A stretch of 64,000 nucleotides of DNA from Paramecium pentaurelia (GCA_905183005.1 CAJJDO010000004.1:597784-661783), one strand, 5' to 3'; counted from the first letter of the stretch, positions 12,654 through 25,449 are shown. Numbers and translations are program-made. Notes: a model not told the origin generated them from the letters alone.

Positions 12654-12872
12654 AGTTAGTTATATATTTGTTGGATTGAATAATGGAATTTTAGGTTTAT
12701 TTGTTAAGAGGAGAGAGTGTCTAAGGATTTTGTGGGATATAGGAGCTCCCTTTAGATCTAAGAAGCTGTTACGTCCTTTCGTTTTACATAATAAAATTTA
12801 TTAATATGGCTGTAAAAGTTTAGTAATATAAAATGAAGCAGCATTTTTTAAAAACATTAAATTTAATAAAGT
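12654..12872. promoter_or_regulatory. Shared divergent intergenic region
   Basis: This 219-bp gap separates the start codons of two divergent genes and must contain both 5' flanks. An out-of-frame ATG at 12806 precedes the SPT6 start and opens a short frame that ends at a TGA inside the first SPT6 exon; it could act as an upstream ORF. No known motif was identified. Confidence 0.5.
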
Positions 12873-15800
12873 ATGGGAAAAGGTAAATAGAAAGTAGAAT
12901 CATCAGAAGAGGAAGGTGGAAGTGATTATTAGAAGGATGACTTTGTGGTAGATTCAGATGAAGATATAGAAGAAGAGGCATAAGAGAAGTAAAAATTAGG
13001 TTGATAATTTTAGTCATGACGATTCATATGATGCTGAATTGTCAGAGGATGATAAAATATTGATTGAAGACAATAAGAGAGTTTCAAAATTAGGAAGATT
13101 GTAGAAAATAGCAAAAGATGATGATGAACCAGAAATGGAGGATGCTCCTGCAGATCTATTTCAAGAGCCTTAATCTTAGGAGCCAATTGATGAGAATGAG
13201 TAAAATGAGTTAATAAATAAATTGTTTGATCCAAGTTAAAGAGAAGTGGCATTCTTGAACTAAAATGATGAGGAGATAATTAAATAGGACGTGCCTGAAT
13301 CGATCTAAATTACTTACATGAAAATGACTAATGGATAGATCATGTAAAATTCAAGAGAAGAAGCATCAGAATAGTAATTAAAATGGATTGGAGAAAAGAT
13401 GTGTTCCCAGTTCGATTTAAAAAATCTTTCTGATGTTTTAGTTGGAATCAAACTAATTTTGGAGTTCTATAGAAAAGAGAATTTAGATATAATGTACATC
13501 TATACTTATAAGCGTCATCTCATAACTTCAGCATTTCAATTAGAACATTATTGGAAAATAAGAGAACTTGATTATGAGTGGGAACACTTTAGTAATTTCA
13601 AGAATAGAATATCAAAATTGATTGACTCTATACCTGAAGGATATTTAATATAGAAGGAAACAGCCAACATGTATTTATAAAAGGCAAAAGAAATAGAGGA
13701 TTTATAGAATTTGAAGGATTATATTGATTATATAATCATGAAACATAATTGCAAGAGAATTGTTTAATTAGAATAGGAATTATAGAGAGAGAATTAGGAG
13801 AAATAATTATTAGGTTAAAGAATGAATTAAGATTAGACAATAGAATAGGAAAAAGAATATGTGAATTCCAAAATTGATAATATTTAAAAGGAGTTGGATA
13901 ATTTGAGTTTGAATGCAAAGAAGAAATCTGATACAAAAGAGAAAGCCATGAAAGAATATATAAAATAAAGAGTAGATGAAGCAGCATTGAAATTTTGTTA
14001 TACTTCAGATGAATTCTTCATCAAATTATAAGGAAAGAGTGTATAAGTGGATAGAAAGATTATATAGGATTTGGAAGAATTATGGAATCATTAAACAGAG
14101 GCTGCAGAATTTAGATCATAAGATTCAAGTTCTGAATATATCAAATTATTATAAAAATATTTGATGATGGAACTATATCATCATCCCTTCATCAGAAATT
14201 TCATAAGTCAAATATATAGAGATCATTTACTTATTTCAACAGAACCTACTTAATTGGGTAATAGAGAAATAACAGCTGTAAGTTATTTCTTTCCAGTTAA
14301 GAGAATTAAACATAGATAATATAAATATATGGAAGATCAAACTTGGATGCAATGTCTTAGAGCAGAATAATTAGGATATATCAAAATTAGTTTTACTATA
14401 TCAAAAGATAAAGATCATAAAAAAGAAAAGTTTCCAAGAGATGATATAATGGTTTTATTATATGATAAATTTGTTAAAATTGATGATTCATAGAAAGAAT
14501 AAGAAAATATAATGAGATTTAGAGATCTAATTCTTAGAGGTATTTTATAAGAAATATGGTATCCTGTTTTAGAAAGATAAATTAAATATAAATTGTAATC
14601 TCTCTCATCCAAACATATAGTAAGGATGTGTCAACAAAAATTCAAATAACTCATTAATAAACAACCTCATATAAGTGAAGTTGGAAATAATTAATAAATG
14701 TAATAAACTACTAATCCTGATGTCAAAATTATGTCTTTAGTTATTGGATAAGAATAGACAGATATAAAAGTACTTAAAGCTTATTCTCAAGATTGTTCAA
14801 TTCAAAAAAAATATATTGGAATGTCTGTTATTGATTATAAAGGAGAATAACAAACTCTTCAAATTTTCAATTATTTAACCTAAGATGAAAGAAGAACTGA
14901 TATGCTTGAATAAATTAGAAAAGAATAAGCATTATTAGATAATTTCTTTGAAAAATATAAACCAGATCTTGTAGTCATTTCATCTAATCATTCTGATTGT
15001 TTAAAATTAAGAGCTGATTTACGTAAGAAATATTAATAGACATCCTCTGTTTGGATTACTTTGGCAGATTCATAAATCTCAAGGATTTATAGTATGAGTG
15101 AAAAGAGTAATTTATAATTGCCTGAAATACCTCCCATTCTAAAGGAGGCTATTTCTTTGGCTAGATATAAACTAAATCCAATGGCTGAAGTATTAAATCT
15201 ATGGAATGATTCAATTGATAAAAATGGTTGTTTACATCTTAATTTACATCCACTTCAATCTATGGTTAGTCAATAAGTATTACTTGATGCTTTAAAATAA
15301 ACTGCCACTGAAATAGTCAATTAAGTTGGAGTTGATTTGGTTGATTGTACTTTACATAAACATTTGGCAGATTAAATGCAATTCATTAATGGTTTAGGAA
15401 GAAGATAAGCCAAACATCTATTAACAATGGTCAAAGGTTTATTGAGTAAGAGTCTCTTTAATAATAATTATGAAGATGAAAGATTAATCTATTCTAAATT
15501 AGAATAAGATTAAAAAGAATATATCTAAATCTAAAGATAAGATATCCTAAAAACACAAATTTTAAAGAAAGTTGTATTCAAAAATGTTTAAGGATTTATT
15601 AAAATTTAGAGAGGCATTTAACCATTAGACATAACTAGAATGTAAATTAAAATGTATTCTGATGCTGTACATATAGCCAAATGTGCTTTAGAAGTTGGAG
15701 GTAGAGATGATAGATAAAATACTATTGTTAGATAATTGATGAGTCAACCTTAAAAGATGGAAGAACTTTAATTGGAGGACTGGGCAAAATAAAGAGAATA

Positions 15801-17422
15801 AAAAGATGGAAGTGAAAAGTTTACTTTAGTTGCTTAATTTATGAAAGAGGAATTAACAAATCCTTTCCTTTATAAATTTGATACTGCAAATAAGGAAATG
15901 AGTAATTCTGAAATATTCTATGCAATTACTTAAGAGTCTCCTTACACTTTCCGTAAAAATAGTATTGTTCAAGGATAAATTACTAAAAAAATAGAAGGTA
16001 AAGACAAGAGTAAAGACAGTGATAAACTATTAATAAAATTATCAGATAATGGTTTATGTGGTACCCTACGTAAAGAGGATATGTTATAATAAGAATTTGG
16101 AATTGGTTAAATTATTAAAGCTTATGTGAAAAGGATACCAGCTACAGAAAATAATAATAAAAATGATAGTTTGAATATCCTTATTATAGAATTATCATTG
16201 AAGCCTGATTGGTCACGATGGGATTAAGATTATCTAAAACCACCTAAATATGATCCATGGCCTTATTCCAATATTTCATATGATGATTATTGTAATAAAG
16301 TTATACAAACCTTTGATTAAAGTAAATTCAAAGAGTTTGATTAACCAATCATTCCTTTAGATCAAATGCCTAATAAATAGAAATAACAATAGAAATTGAT
16401 TCTAAGAAATATTAATCATCCTAAATTTAAATAAGTACTTCTCAAAGGAGCTCTTGAATATATTGAAAGCTAACCTGTTGGAGAATACATTATTAGACCT
16501 AATTAAAGACTTAAAGATCATTTAACAATCACATGGAAATTCCATGAAGGTGTTATTGCACATCTTTATGTTTAAGAATAAAAATCTGCCTAGAGTTATA
16601 AGCCTTAACTTTTTTTGAATGGTAAAACTTATGAATCTTTTGATGAAATCTTTGAAAACTATATTACTCCATGCAATCTTCATATGGAAGCTGCTGCAAA
16701 CAATAAGAAATTCTATAATATTAAAATGGATCAAGTAGAAAAGAAGTTGAGAGAAGATAAGGAAAAAGATGAAGAAATTATACCATATGGTTTTTGTGTT
16801 ACTGAAAAGGCTCCACAATATATAGTTTTGATGTATATGAAATAGAAGAATAAAGTAGAAAAGGAATACATTAAAGTTAAACCTGAAGGTCTTAGTTTTC
16901 ACTCTGTAATGTAGAATAATCTCAAAGAATTAACCTTATGGTTTAAGAAAAACTTTAGAACCCAAGAATATAAAGATTATGTTAAAAGAACAAAACCACC
17001 TATTCCTGAAACTAATGATAGATTAAATTAATTAAATTCATAATGGGAAGTTAAGAGGGAGAAAACTAAAGAAGAAAAAGTAAAGCATGAAGAATCATCT
17101 TGTAATTATATTTCTTATTATTATATAGATAATGTAATATGTTCCAAATGTAATAAGCGTGGTCATAATGCAAATGACTGTAGACAAATGAGAGATAAAG
17201 GAAGAAGTGGAGGAGGAGGAGATTCAAAAAGTATTTTATTAATTCTATAAATATATAGTGGGATGTCATAATTGTGGTTAAAATGGTCATATCAAAAAGA
17301 ATTGTCCAAAATTAAATAATCCTAGAAGAGAAAGAAGTAATAGCAGAGAGCGAGAAAAGATGTCTACTAAAAAGAATCAATTCTAAACAAAAGTAGAAGA
17401 CACTCAATAAATGGACTGGTGA
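12873..17422 (+). CDS. SPT6: SPT6 transcription elongation factor with C-terminal CCHC zinc knuckles
   Basis: A histone chaperone that travels with RNA polymerase II. 1489 residues in four exons; introns 12989-13013, 17102-17128 and 17231-17258. Order of parts: acidic N terminus (DSDEDIEEEAQE), a helical core, a YqgF-like region (about 600-720), helix-hairpin-helix with NQVGVDLVDCTLHKHL and GLGRRQAKHLL (about 830), S1 domain (about 1010-1080), and tandem SH2 with GEYIIRP and DHLTITWKF (about 1190-1390). Unusually, the C terminus carries two CX2CX4HX4C knuckles: Cys1406/Cys1409/His1414/Cys1419 and Cys1438/Cys1441/His1446/Cys1451. The third intron lies between them. Yeast and animal Spt6 lack such knuckles as far as I know. 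The second intron is 27 nt and stopless, so its retention would add nine residues just before the first knuckle. Confidence 0.93.
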
Positions 17423-17598
17423 TTTAACATTATTAATAGAACATATATTAATTATTTTCCCTTTTTTTTATATATATATTTAACCTTTATTTCTTATTTT
17501 CAATAAATTTAGTACTTTAATCAATATGTGATTATCATCATATTGATAATATTCCTATCTAAAGAATTATAAAAAATGAATATTATATTTAATAATTA

Positions 17599-19770
17599 AT
17601 GAGACCATAAACAGCTAAACCAAAATTGGCAACAAATGAATATACAAAAGAAATTGATTTCTTAAAACAATAAAAATTGATAGCTTATGGGGGAGATCCA
17701 TCAAATTTACCTTAGATATTTTAGAAAAATCCTGCCTTTCTAGTTTTGGATGAATTGCAAGCAGAACTTTTTAATGCAAGATGTCACGATACAGGTGAAA
17801 CTGTATCAATTGAAAGAGTATATTATATATAATATTTAGGCAAAAATCTTTAAAGAGGAGTTCAATAAGATCAATTCAAAGAAATTTCCTGATGTATTGA
17901 ATTTATATTCGATGAGATTAGGAGTTACAACTTTGATTGCCTTAGCAAATTAAAAGCCTATCTAAACAACAATCAATCTAGCAGATAATACATTAGGTGA
18001 TTATGCAGTTCATGCCATAAAAACATTATTAGCTAACTCCCAAATAAAAAATCTTAATTTAGCTTCTAATATGATAAGTCATATAGGATTAGGATAGATC
18101 ATAGATGACCTCTGCAAGAATCAAACATTAAAATCTTTAGATTTGGGAGTTTTAGATGGTAGTATTAGAAAGAATGCTCTTGGCTTTGAAGGAGCAAAAC
18201 ATATAGCATAGTTATTATTGTCAAATAAAAAGATAGAAACATTAAAACTGTAAGATAATGTTATAACTACTGCTGGAGGAGAATTTATTGGTTAAGCATT
18301 GAAAACTAATTAGAGCATTAAACATTTAAAGATAGCAGAAAATGATTTGAAAATAGCAGGAATTGAAACTATTTTAATAAATGGATAAAATTTAGAATCT
18401 TTAGATTTATCTAAGAATAATATTAGACCAACAATTAAATTTTAGGAGTATTTGATGAATAATAGAATATTAAAGAGATTAAATTTAGAATTTAATGATT
18501 TAGGTCCAAAAGGAGTAGAATACTTAGCAAATGGAATAATATAACAGTAATCTGGATTAATTTCATTAAATATAAGAGGAAATTAAATTAGAGATGAAGG
18601 ACTTTAGGTTTTATCAGCTGCTATATACGAAAGTGAATCTTTATAAGAATTAGATATATCTTTAAATGACATTACACCTGATGGAATAAGATATTTAGCA
18701 GATGTGTTACCAAATAGTCAGATTAAAATCCTAAATTTATCAAAAAATTTATTGGGTGATGAATCAATGATTATGTTATGTAATAATAGGATAATGGAGA
18801 AATTGGATGTATCATCAAGTAGAGTTGCAGATTAAGGGGTATGTAATGAAAATGAATAAATTAGTTTATGACATTTATAACATTCATAGGAGAATCAACA
18901 AATTTCACTCATTTGAAGGCTAATGATAATTATATAAGTGAAAAAGTTGAAAAGCTGATTTTGGAGATTATAGAGAAGAATTAAGTTATAATTGATTTAT
19001 AAGTAACAGGAAATAGATTATCATTGTGTTGTTTGAATAGAATTCAAAAGATATTGCATAGGAATTAAAAGATATTAGAAGAAAAAGAGCCAAGTAAGAT
19101 TAGGACTGAAATATACAGATTGAAATATGAATAGAAAAAGATATAAATAGCAAAAGATAAGTTGTCATAATAAGAGAAGGAGATATTATAAATTGAAGAT
19201 AAGAAATCATAAGTTATAGTAGAAATGGAGAGAATTAAATAATAAGAATAAAGTAAAAGAGCAGGATTGTAAGAGAGAATTACTGATTTATTAAATTAAA
19301 TAGAGAAGAAGAAGAAGATAATAGAAGATAAATAGGCGGACTTTGAGAGATCAAAATAATTAAAATAACAAGAATTAGATACTTAGAAGAATGATTATTA
19401 AGTTGTATATTAGAAAAGGAAGGAGTTGGAATAGGAGTATGAGAGATTATAAAAAGAATTGGATACTCAAGAATAAAAATTTAAAGATGAATAATAAAAA
19501 TTAGAAGATGCAATAGCAGATAAAAAAGCCAAAGGTGAGGAGATTGAGAAATAGACTGCATAATTGAGAGAAGAGTTGATGAAGCTTTAGAAATAATAAT
19601 TTGAATAGAATAATTAAGCTGAGAAGGAATAATAGATATAGTAATAGCAATAAGTGATTAATGAAAAAGAAGAGAAGGCTGAGAATGAGAAATAACCTGA
19701 TTAACAGGATTAAAATGCTGAGAAGTTGAAACCTAAGAAATCCACAAAGAAAGGGAAAAAGAAGAAATGA
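17599..19770 (+). CDS. RNI-type leucine-rich repeat protein with coiled-coil tail
   Basis: 707 residues in three exons, introns 17818-17839 (22 nt) and 18839-18864 (26 nt). Residues about 110-420 form ribonuclease-inhibitor-type LRRs of 28-30 residues, with repeated IKNLNLASNMIS- and LESLDLSKNNI-like units. From about residue 450 the sequence becomes a long Glu/Lys/Gln coiled coil, ending in a basic tail (KKSTKKGKKKK). LRR plus coiled-coil proteins are frequent in ciliary and basal-body proteomes, but no specific orthologue was recognised. It follows SPT6 by 176 bp on the same strand. Confidence 0.85.
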
Positions 19771-20096
19771 ATACTTATTTATTATATAAATTATGCAAAT
19801 CTCATAGCTTATTAATATTTAATAAATTGTACTGAGGTATTTATAAGCTTACAGTTATTACAACATGAAAAAATAAATAAATTAAATTTCACATAATCTA
19901 TATTCAATAGAAATACTAATATTTATAATTTGTAAATAAATCATTATAGTTTAATATATTCAATAAATGTATGAATTATTACTCTATATAGAAATAAAAA
20001 GATAATTATAATAATTTATATTATAAATCAATTGAAAAGTTTTAAAAAGAAATCATAATAAACATACTATATGTATAATTTTGTTATTTATAATAA
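19771..20096. other. AT-rich gap between convergent genes
   Basis: Contains only the 3' flanks of the LRR gene (+) and the GILT gene (-). No ORF or RNA gene recognised. Confidence 0.6.
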
Positions 20097-20782
20097 TCAA
20101 TCACTTCTGGTAGTGCAAGCATCAATTTTTTGTCCTTTATAATTGTTGCAAGCCCATTAAACTAGATCTTCCAAAATAAGATTTTCATCTGTCACACTAT
20201 GTCTCTTATTTGTGGTAATCCAAGGAACATATTAATGTGCTGGTTAAAGACCATCAGTTTCTTCAGCTGCTGCTAAATGTAGTTTGTAACCTTAGTCACC
20301 CTTAATATTTAAATAAATAATACAGTAGCACATTCTTTGACAGCAGTTCCTGAAATACCAAAATCAGCTGCACAGAGACTTGCAGCTTCGTCAAAACGAG
20401 TGTTTGTATAAGGCTTGAATATTCTTCTGTCAATACAGATAGCCCATTAAGCTTATAATATTTCGTTGTTGGTAGGGTATTTGGATGCCAATATGCTCTG
20501 GCCACATAATTAAACATAATTTCCATAGCATTCCACAGATCCATGTTGACATGTGAATTACCATTTACCTGTGGCTTAATTATATACTCTTTTAACATTT
20601 CCATATGGTACTACTCTAATGTGAACCATTTATTCAATGTCTGGTGTATCAACTGCCTCAGTCAAAGAATTTAGGAGAAACACCATGCAATCAGGGCATA
20701 ATGACTCTGTATATATATCAACTGATAATCTGCTTTAACAAAAGGCTATTGTAAAAAGGAGTGCTAATCCTAAAATTTTCAT
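20097..20782 (-). CDS. GILT-like lysosomal thiol reductase, secreted or lysosomal
   Basis: Reduces disulfides of proteins in acidic compartments. 220 residues, two exons, intron 20301-20323 (23 nt). A clear signal peptide MKILGLALLFTIAFCQS is followed by the thioredoxin-like active site CPDC (Cys29, Cys32) and by the family signature CQHGSVEC (78-85). Further paired cysteines (such as QLCGQSI, WAICIDRR, SLCAADF, ACNNYKGQK) fit the GILT fold. Size is near the mature animal enzyme. Codon use is noticeably less AT-rich than in neighbouring genes, for example many GCA/GCT and GGC codons. Its start faces the gene at 20846 across 63 bp. Confidence 0.9.
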
Positions 20783-20845
20783 TATTATAATAATGACGCA
20801 ATCGTGAATTTCATACTTTGATTATTATTTTGTTCGTTAAATAAA
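20783..20845. promoter_or_regulatory. 63-bp divergent promoter region
   Basis: The start codons of the GILT gene (-) and the hypothetical gene (+) are only 63 bp apart, so both 5' flanks are packed here. No defined motif can be named. Confidence 0.5.
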
Positions 20846-21538
20846 ATGCAATCAATATTAAGTTAATGTGCTACACTTGATGAGGAATTTGTAATTTTGG
20901 TTCCAATCATTGAAACTATGATTGAGGAATTGTCAGTGGTAAGTAGAGAATTTGTTAGTTCTAAATTGGAATTTCTTAAAAAATACTCAACTTCTCTTAA
21001 ATCAAGCCAGATAGATGCTCGAATTCATCGAAACCAACAGATTCGAAACCTCATTGAATATGTAAAAATGCATAGACAATCTAAAACTAAGTCAGTAAGT
21101 TAGATTTATACAACTTCTAAGAAGAGATAGAAATTTCATACTGACTCTGGATGTTATCCTGTCTAAAAGTGCTATTCAATATCTTGCTCAACTCTATAAA
21201 CTACAGAATTCAATGCAATTTCACCTCAGTAGAAGAACAAATATATTACTACAAAAATACTTAAGCAACTTATTACTAAATAGAAAAAACATTAATAAAA
21301 AGCTAGTGAATAAATATTTAGATTAATCAGTAAATGTATGAATTTGATATCTGAAAATCCACATTAATTCCCACAGTACTCAATCTTGTTAGAAGAGTAT
21401 AAAGCTATAAAGAAAAATAATTCTTGTTTAGAATAAAAATTGAATTTGGAAGAAAAATCCTAATAAGTTAAAGATAATATCAAGAAATTAATACAAAGTT
21501 AAGAATCATTCAAATCTTACTTAAATTCAATCATTTGA
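20846..21538 (+). CDS. Hypothetical protein, 230 aa
   Basis: A single intronless frame with several Gln codons (TAA/TAG) and a TGA stop. The N-terminal third is helical (IIETMIEELSVVSREF), the middle is basic with scattered cysteines and Ser/Thr, and the C-terminal quarter is coiled-coil-like (LEEKSQQVKDNIKKLIQ). No family recognised. The composition (CGA, GAT, CAG codons) supports it being a real gene. Confidence 0.7.
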
Positions 21539-22300
21539 TTATTTATTATAATAACTCAATTTCAGAACTTGAAGAATCAGAATTCTCTGAATTACTATAT
21601 ATTCCTGATTATTGATTCTCCTTATTTTCTCACTCTTATTTTAATTTATTTTTTGTCTTTCACATTTATTAAAATCAACTAATATTTATTTTACCAATAA
21701 TATTAAAAAAAACATATTAAATACTCATAGTTAATTGAAATTTAATAATTCATCAAGATCTTAATTAGATGTTAGTTAGTCTATCTATTATTATAATTAA
21801 TAATCATTTTTATAAGTTTCTAATATCTAATCTTAATCTGATTATTTAGTTTAAATATGAAATAAAAAATACTATTGATTTCATGATAGAGCCGAATATT
21901 TGTTTATGTAAACAATCTAATAGCTTACCATAATTCAATTAAATTAATTTTAATTTTTTTATTTCTTTTATTTCTTTATAATTTGCAGTTTTTTTGGTTT
22001 ATTATATTATAGTAATATTGAACTATTAAAATATTAATTTATATTTCTTAGATTATTTATAAAATATCGCAATTTAAAGAAGGATCATAATTATCATAAT
22101 CGATTATCTGATATTTAGATAAAGAATATTTGTATTAATTTACTATATCAATAAATCCATTATTTTATGAATAATTGAAATAAAAATATAATAAAATAAG
22201 AAGTAATTGTAATCAGCAAATAGCAAACGATAGAGCTATCAGAACTGAAGAAATACTACTTGATAAATCTATTACTAATGTACTATGAATAGAGAAAAAC
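21539..22300. other. Gene-free interval, 762 bp
   Basis: Extremely AT-rich; frames are broken on both strands. It contains the 3' flanks of the genes at 20846 (+) and 22301 (-). Nothing else recognised. Confidence 0.6.
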
Positions 22301-22949
22301 TCATTTCTTCTTTTATTCGATCTTTTTAATATAAAATTCTAGTTCCTTTCCTTCAAGAATATAACCATCGGCTCTACCAGATTGTCCTGGTCTTGATGTA
22401 ACTCTGACTAAAAGTCTTTGATTTTAGAATTATTCAGCAACTAAATTATCAATAACTCTATCTTTCAATCTGGCTTCTAGTTTCTTTTTTAATGAATTTG
22501 ATTTCTTAACTTCTTAAGTTGCTGGTTAGTCCTAATTATAATTTAATAATTTTTACCTTCTTTTAAGTCTTTTTAGCTCCCAAATCAATATTGTATTTCT
22601 TTAAATAAAATTATTTAAATGGTGTAGCATCAACTTATACAATAGCACCTTTAGTTAATGTTTTTGTTCTGACTAATTCATTATTTGATGGATGATAAAC
22701 AACTTCAACAATCTTTCCTTTTTTTGCAACACCTTCACTACCCCATGAGAAGTTTCCATCTGATAAACGAAGAGCTCTGAATTTAAAGTTTCCTCCTCTA
22801 ACTCTCAATCTTCTAACTCTCTTTTCACCAGATACTAATTTAGTCATTGCAGCTTGTCTTCCTTTCTCAAAAGCTCTCTTCTTTTTATGAATTGGCATAC
22901 GACCACCTGTAAGTCTTCTTTTGTGTCTACTATCTCTTGAAATACCCAT
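22301..22949 (-). CDS. RPS8: 40S ribosomal protein S8 (eS8)
   Basis: 207 residues, the standard eS8 length, in two exons with one 25-nt intron (22532-22556). The N terminus MGISRDSRHKRRLTGGRMP and the block KKRAFEKGRQAA are characteristic; RVRGGNFKFRALRL and the C-terminal SRPGQSGRADGYILEGKELE also match. A structural protein of the small ribosomal subunit. Its start codon is 68 bp from the divergent gene at 23018, so a shared promoter region is likely. Codons are more GC-rich than in neighbours, as expected for a highly expressed gene. Confidence 0.97.
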
Positions 22950-23017
22950 GAATAATAAAAAAAGATTTTATTTAATTTCAAATAACCACACATATACGCT
23001 TATTTAATATAATTATT

Positions 23018-24009
23018 ATGAAACAGAATATGGCACATACTTATTAAATAATGGATCGAATAGGTTTCATCAAGAATATGATATCCACTCATTAAAAAAA
23101 ACTCATTACTGAACCCAAAAGAAGTTCATCCTATTTAGAAACATCTTAAACTGAAGTTGTTAGACGAAGTAGAGATTCATTTCATAAATAATAAAGTCAT
23201 TTAAATGAAACATCTACTTCTGATTATTTTAGTATACAAGAAAACACCAATCTCAGATTGTTAAGAGAAGAGCTCAAAATTACCAAAAGTTTATTAGATA
23301 AGCGATCTATTGAGTTGAATTAATTATTGTAAGATAATTAAGGAAATAAATCTGATATAATCAAATTGAAAGAGGAGAATGAAGAATTAAAATATCAATT
23401 AAAGAAGGTCATAAGAGAAAAAGATGATTATTAGGAAGAATTGGCATTTAAGTTAAAGAAGATAGATTCGTTGAATGAAGAAATTTAAAGATTAGAGAAA
23501 TCTTAAAATTAAATGATATGTGATTTAAAAGAAGCAAGAGAAGCAATGTAAAATATCAGACAATATGAGAATGAAATCAAACAAAAAGAAAAATAAGTAT
23601 AAATCTACATTTAATAAATTAGCTGTTAAATGATTGGCAAAAACTTGAAAAAGACAAACTTCTTCTTAAAGAAAGATAATCTTAATTACTTATACTTTAA
23701 GAATAGTTATAAATCGAAGTTGAAAATATTCAATCTCTAAAAAATAGAATTACTTAGTAAGAGAAAAAAATAGTTAATGTTTAATAAGAGAAATAAAATT
23801 AATTAAAAGAAAAAGAGTAATAATTATAGATGAAAGAGAAAATCATCTCATTTAAAGAACTAAAAGTAGAAAAAGAAGAGAAGTTAAAAGATGAAGTTGA
23901 TCAAAAATTATTAATTTTAGAAATGAATGAAGATTTATGGAAAAAAAGGGTCTAAGCAGAATTTACTAAAATTAAAGAAGTCCAATAAAAACTCAAAATA
24001 ATTAAATGA
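23018..24009 (+). CDS. Coiled-coil protein, 321 aa
   Basis: Two exons, one 26-nt intron (23597-23622). After a Ser/Thr-rich head, residues about 85-320 are an almost unbroken coiled coil. Two in-frame starts are possible, 23018 and 23051; the second leaves a more usual spacer from the eS8 promoter and gives 310 residues. The stop overlaps the first bases of a short downstream ORF. No family recognised. Confidence 0.8.
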
Positions 24010-24244
24010 CAATTCCATTAACTAAAAATTTTGAAAATTTTAAACTTCAAATTGTATTTATTATTCATTATCATTCTTCCCATTTAATAAAGCTTGTTTA
24101 TATTTGGTATTCCCTTTAAAAAAATTATAAATTTTATTTAGATTTATCATTTTTTTCTAATTAACCAAAAATTCCCTTGAAAATTATTTTCAGGAAAAAG
24201 TAGTTTAAAAATATGTTCCCCTAGCACCTAAAAATATTAATTAA

Positions 24245-24787
24245 ATGAAATACATTCCATTAACATAACACTTTTAAACAGTTGCTATGCTCTATGAAAA
24301 ATGTGCTGATCTTTCTTCTTAAATTGATTCACTTCAATCTCAAATTTAAAATAATAATGGATAAATAGAAAATGAAGAAGTTCAAAAACAACCTTAAATT
24401 ATCTAAGAACCAACTTCAAAAGTTCCAGAAAAGTAGTATCCCCAACCATAAATTGATAAAGATTCATAATAAAATGCTTAAATAGAGGAGGAAAAATAGA
24501 ATTAAGATAAAAGTATATTGAAAATTGGAAAATCAATTGAAAAATCAATTAAGATGAAAGTCTCCTTAACTTGTGATCATTGTAACAAAATTTTCTAAAC
24601 TGAAAGACAGTATAAAAAACATAGATATGGTATTAAATATAGAGGTTCAAAGGATAAATCAAAGAAAAAATCTTAGATAGATCAACATTCAAATAATTAA
24701 AGTGAATTAAAAGAGATAATGGAAGAAATTGACAAAAAGGAATCAGCAAATTAAAACTCCTTTGAAACATTTCAAATACTTCTTTGA
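24245..24787 (+). CDS. Small protein with one C2H2-like half finger
   Basis: 180 residues in a single frame from the ATG at 24245. The middle is Gln/Glu/Pro-rich and low complexity. Near residue 110 there is CDHCNKIFQTERQYKKH, which has the CX2C...H half of a zinc finger, but the second His is not at the usual place (HRYGIKY), so zinc binding is uncertain. The frame stays open upstream to about 24140 without an ATG, so a 5' exon could be missing from this model. Confidence 0.6.
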
Positions 24788-24929
24788 TTTGAAAAAAAAA
24801 ATATAAATAATCAAAATATTATATAATAATTATGATTTTTTGGAAAAAAGGAAAAAAAAAGTCCTTTTATGTCTCTTTTTAGTCTCTTTTGGATTTTCAA
24901 AGAATTTTTTATTATATATTTAATATAAA

Positions 24930-25382
24930 ATGTCTGAAATTTAATAACAAATGCCACATAGTTCTAAATTAGATTAAGAATCAGCCACTAATGCTAAAAA
25001 TCATTTGTTGTTAGTTAATGTAATAAATCTTGTGTAAGTAAAAGAATGTTACAGAGTTATCTAATGAATTACTATAAAGCTACAAGCATGAGATTGATCA
25101 ATTAAAATAGGAGTTACATTTGATGAAGCAAAGGATAACAAATAACAATGAAGAAATTAAGAATACCACTTAACCAACTCTAGATGCAATGCTAAGAGAT
25201 TTGAGATAAGTAATAATTAATTAATCTAGGCAATTAATACATAAAAAGATGAGAATTCTAAATTGTAAAGTTAAATCACAGAATTGAAAAAAGAAAAAAG
25301 TCAAATCTAGTAGTTGATAATAGCAGCAACATAAAAGGTAGCAGAACTTGAACATTAAGTAGGAAATTATACATCTGCTTGA
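24930..25382 (+). CDS. Short coiled-coil protein, 135 aa
   Basis: Three exons with introns 25020-25044 (25 nt) and 25210-25229 (20 nt). The first intron could end at either of two AGs in phase (TAAG or AAAG); I chose the one giving 25 nt. The protein is helical throughout (ELSNELLQSYKHEIDQLKQE). No family recognised. An AT dinucleotide run follows 38 bp downstream. Confidence 0.65.
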
Positions 25383-25415
25383 TATTTATTATTAAATATA
25401 AGTTATTATCTTAGA

Positions 25416-25420
<5 letters not shown>

Positions 25421-25449
<29 letters not shown>
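25421..25449. repeat. (AT)n microsatellite
   Basis: About 14 consecutive AT units between two co-directed genes. Confidence 0.95.

Noticed and set aside
12820..13252. Two minus-strand frames opposite the SPT6 N terminus
   Set aside because: The + strand gives the acidic SPT6 N terminus in a continuous ciliate-code frame; the minus frames have no motif.
16522..16902. Minus-strand frame of 126 codons within SPT6
   Set aside because: It lies antisense to the SPT6 tandem SH2 region, whose + frame is conserved and unbroken; the hydrophobic look is the same antisense artefact.
24006..24247. ORF overlapping the stop of the coiled-coil gene
   Set aside because: The ATG overlaps the previous TGA and the frame has UTR-like composition; no intron joins it convincingly to the gene at 24245.
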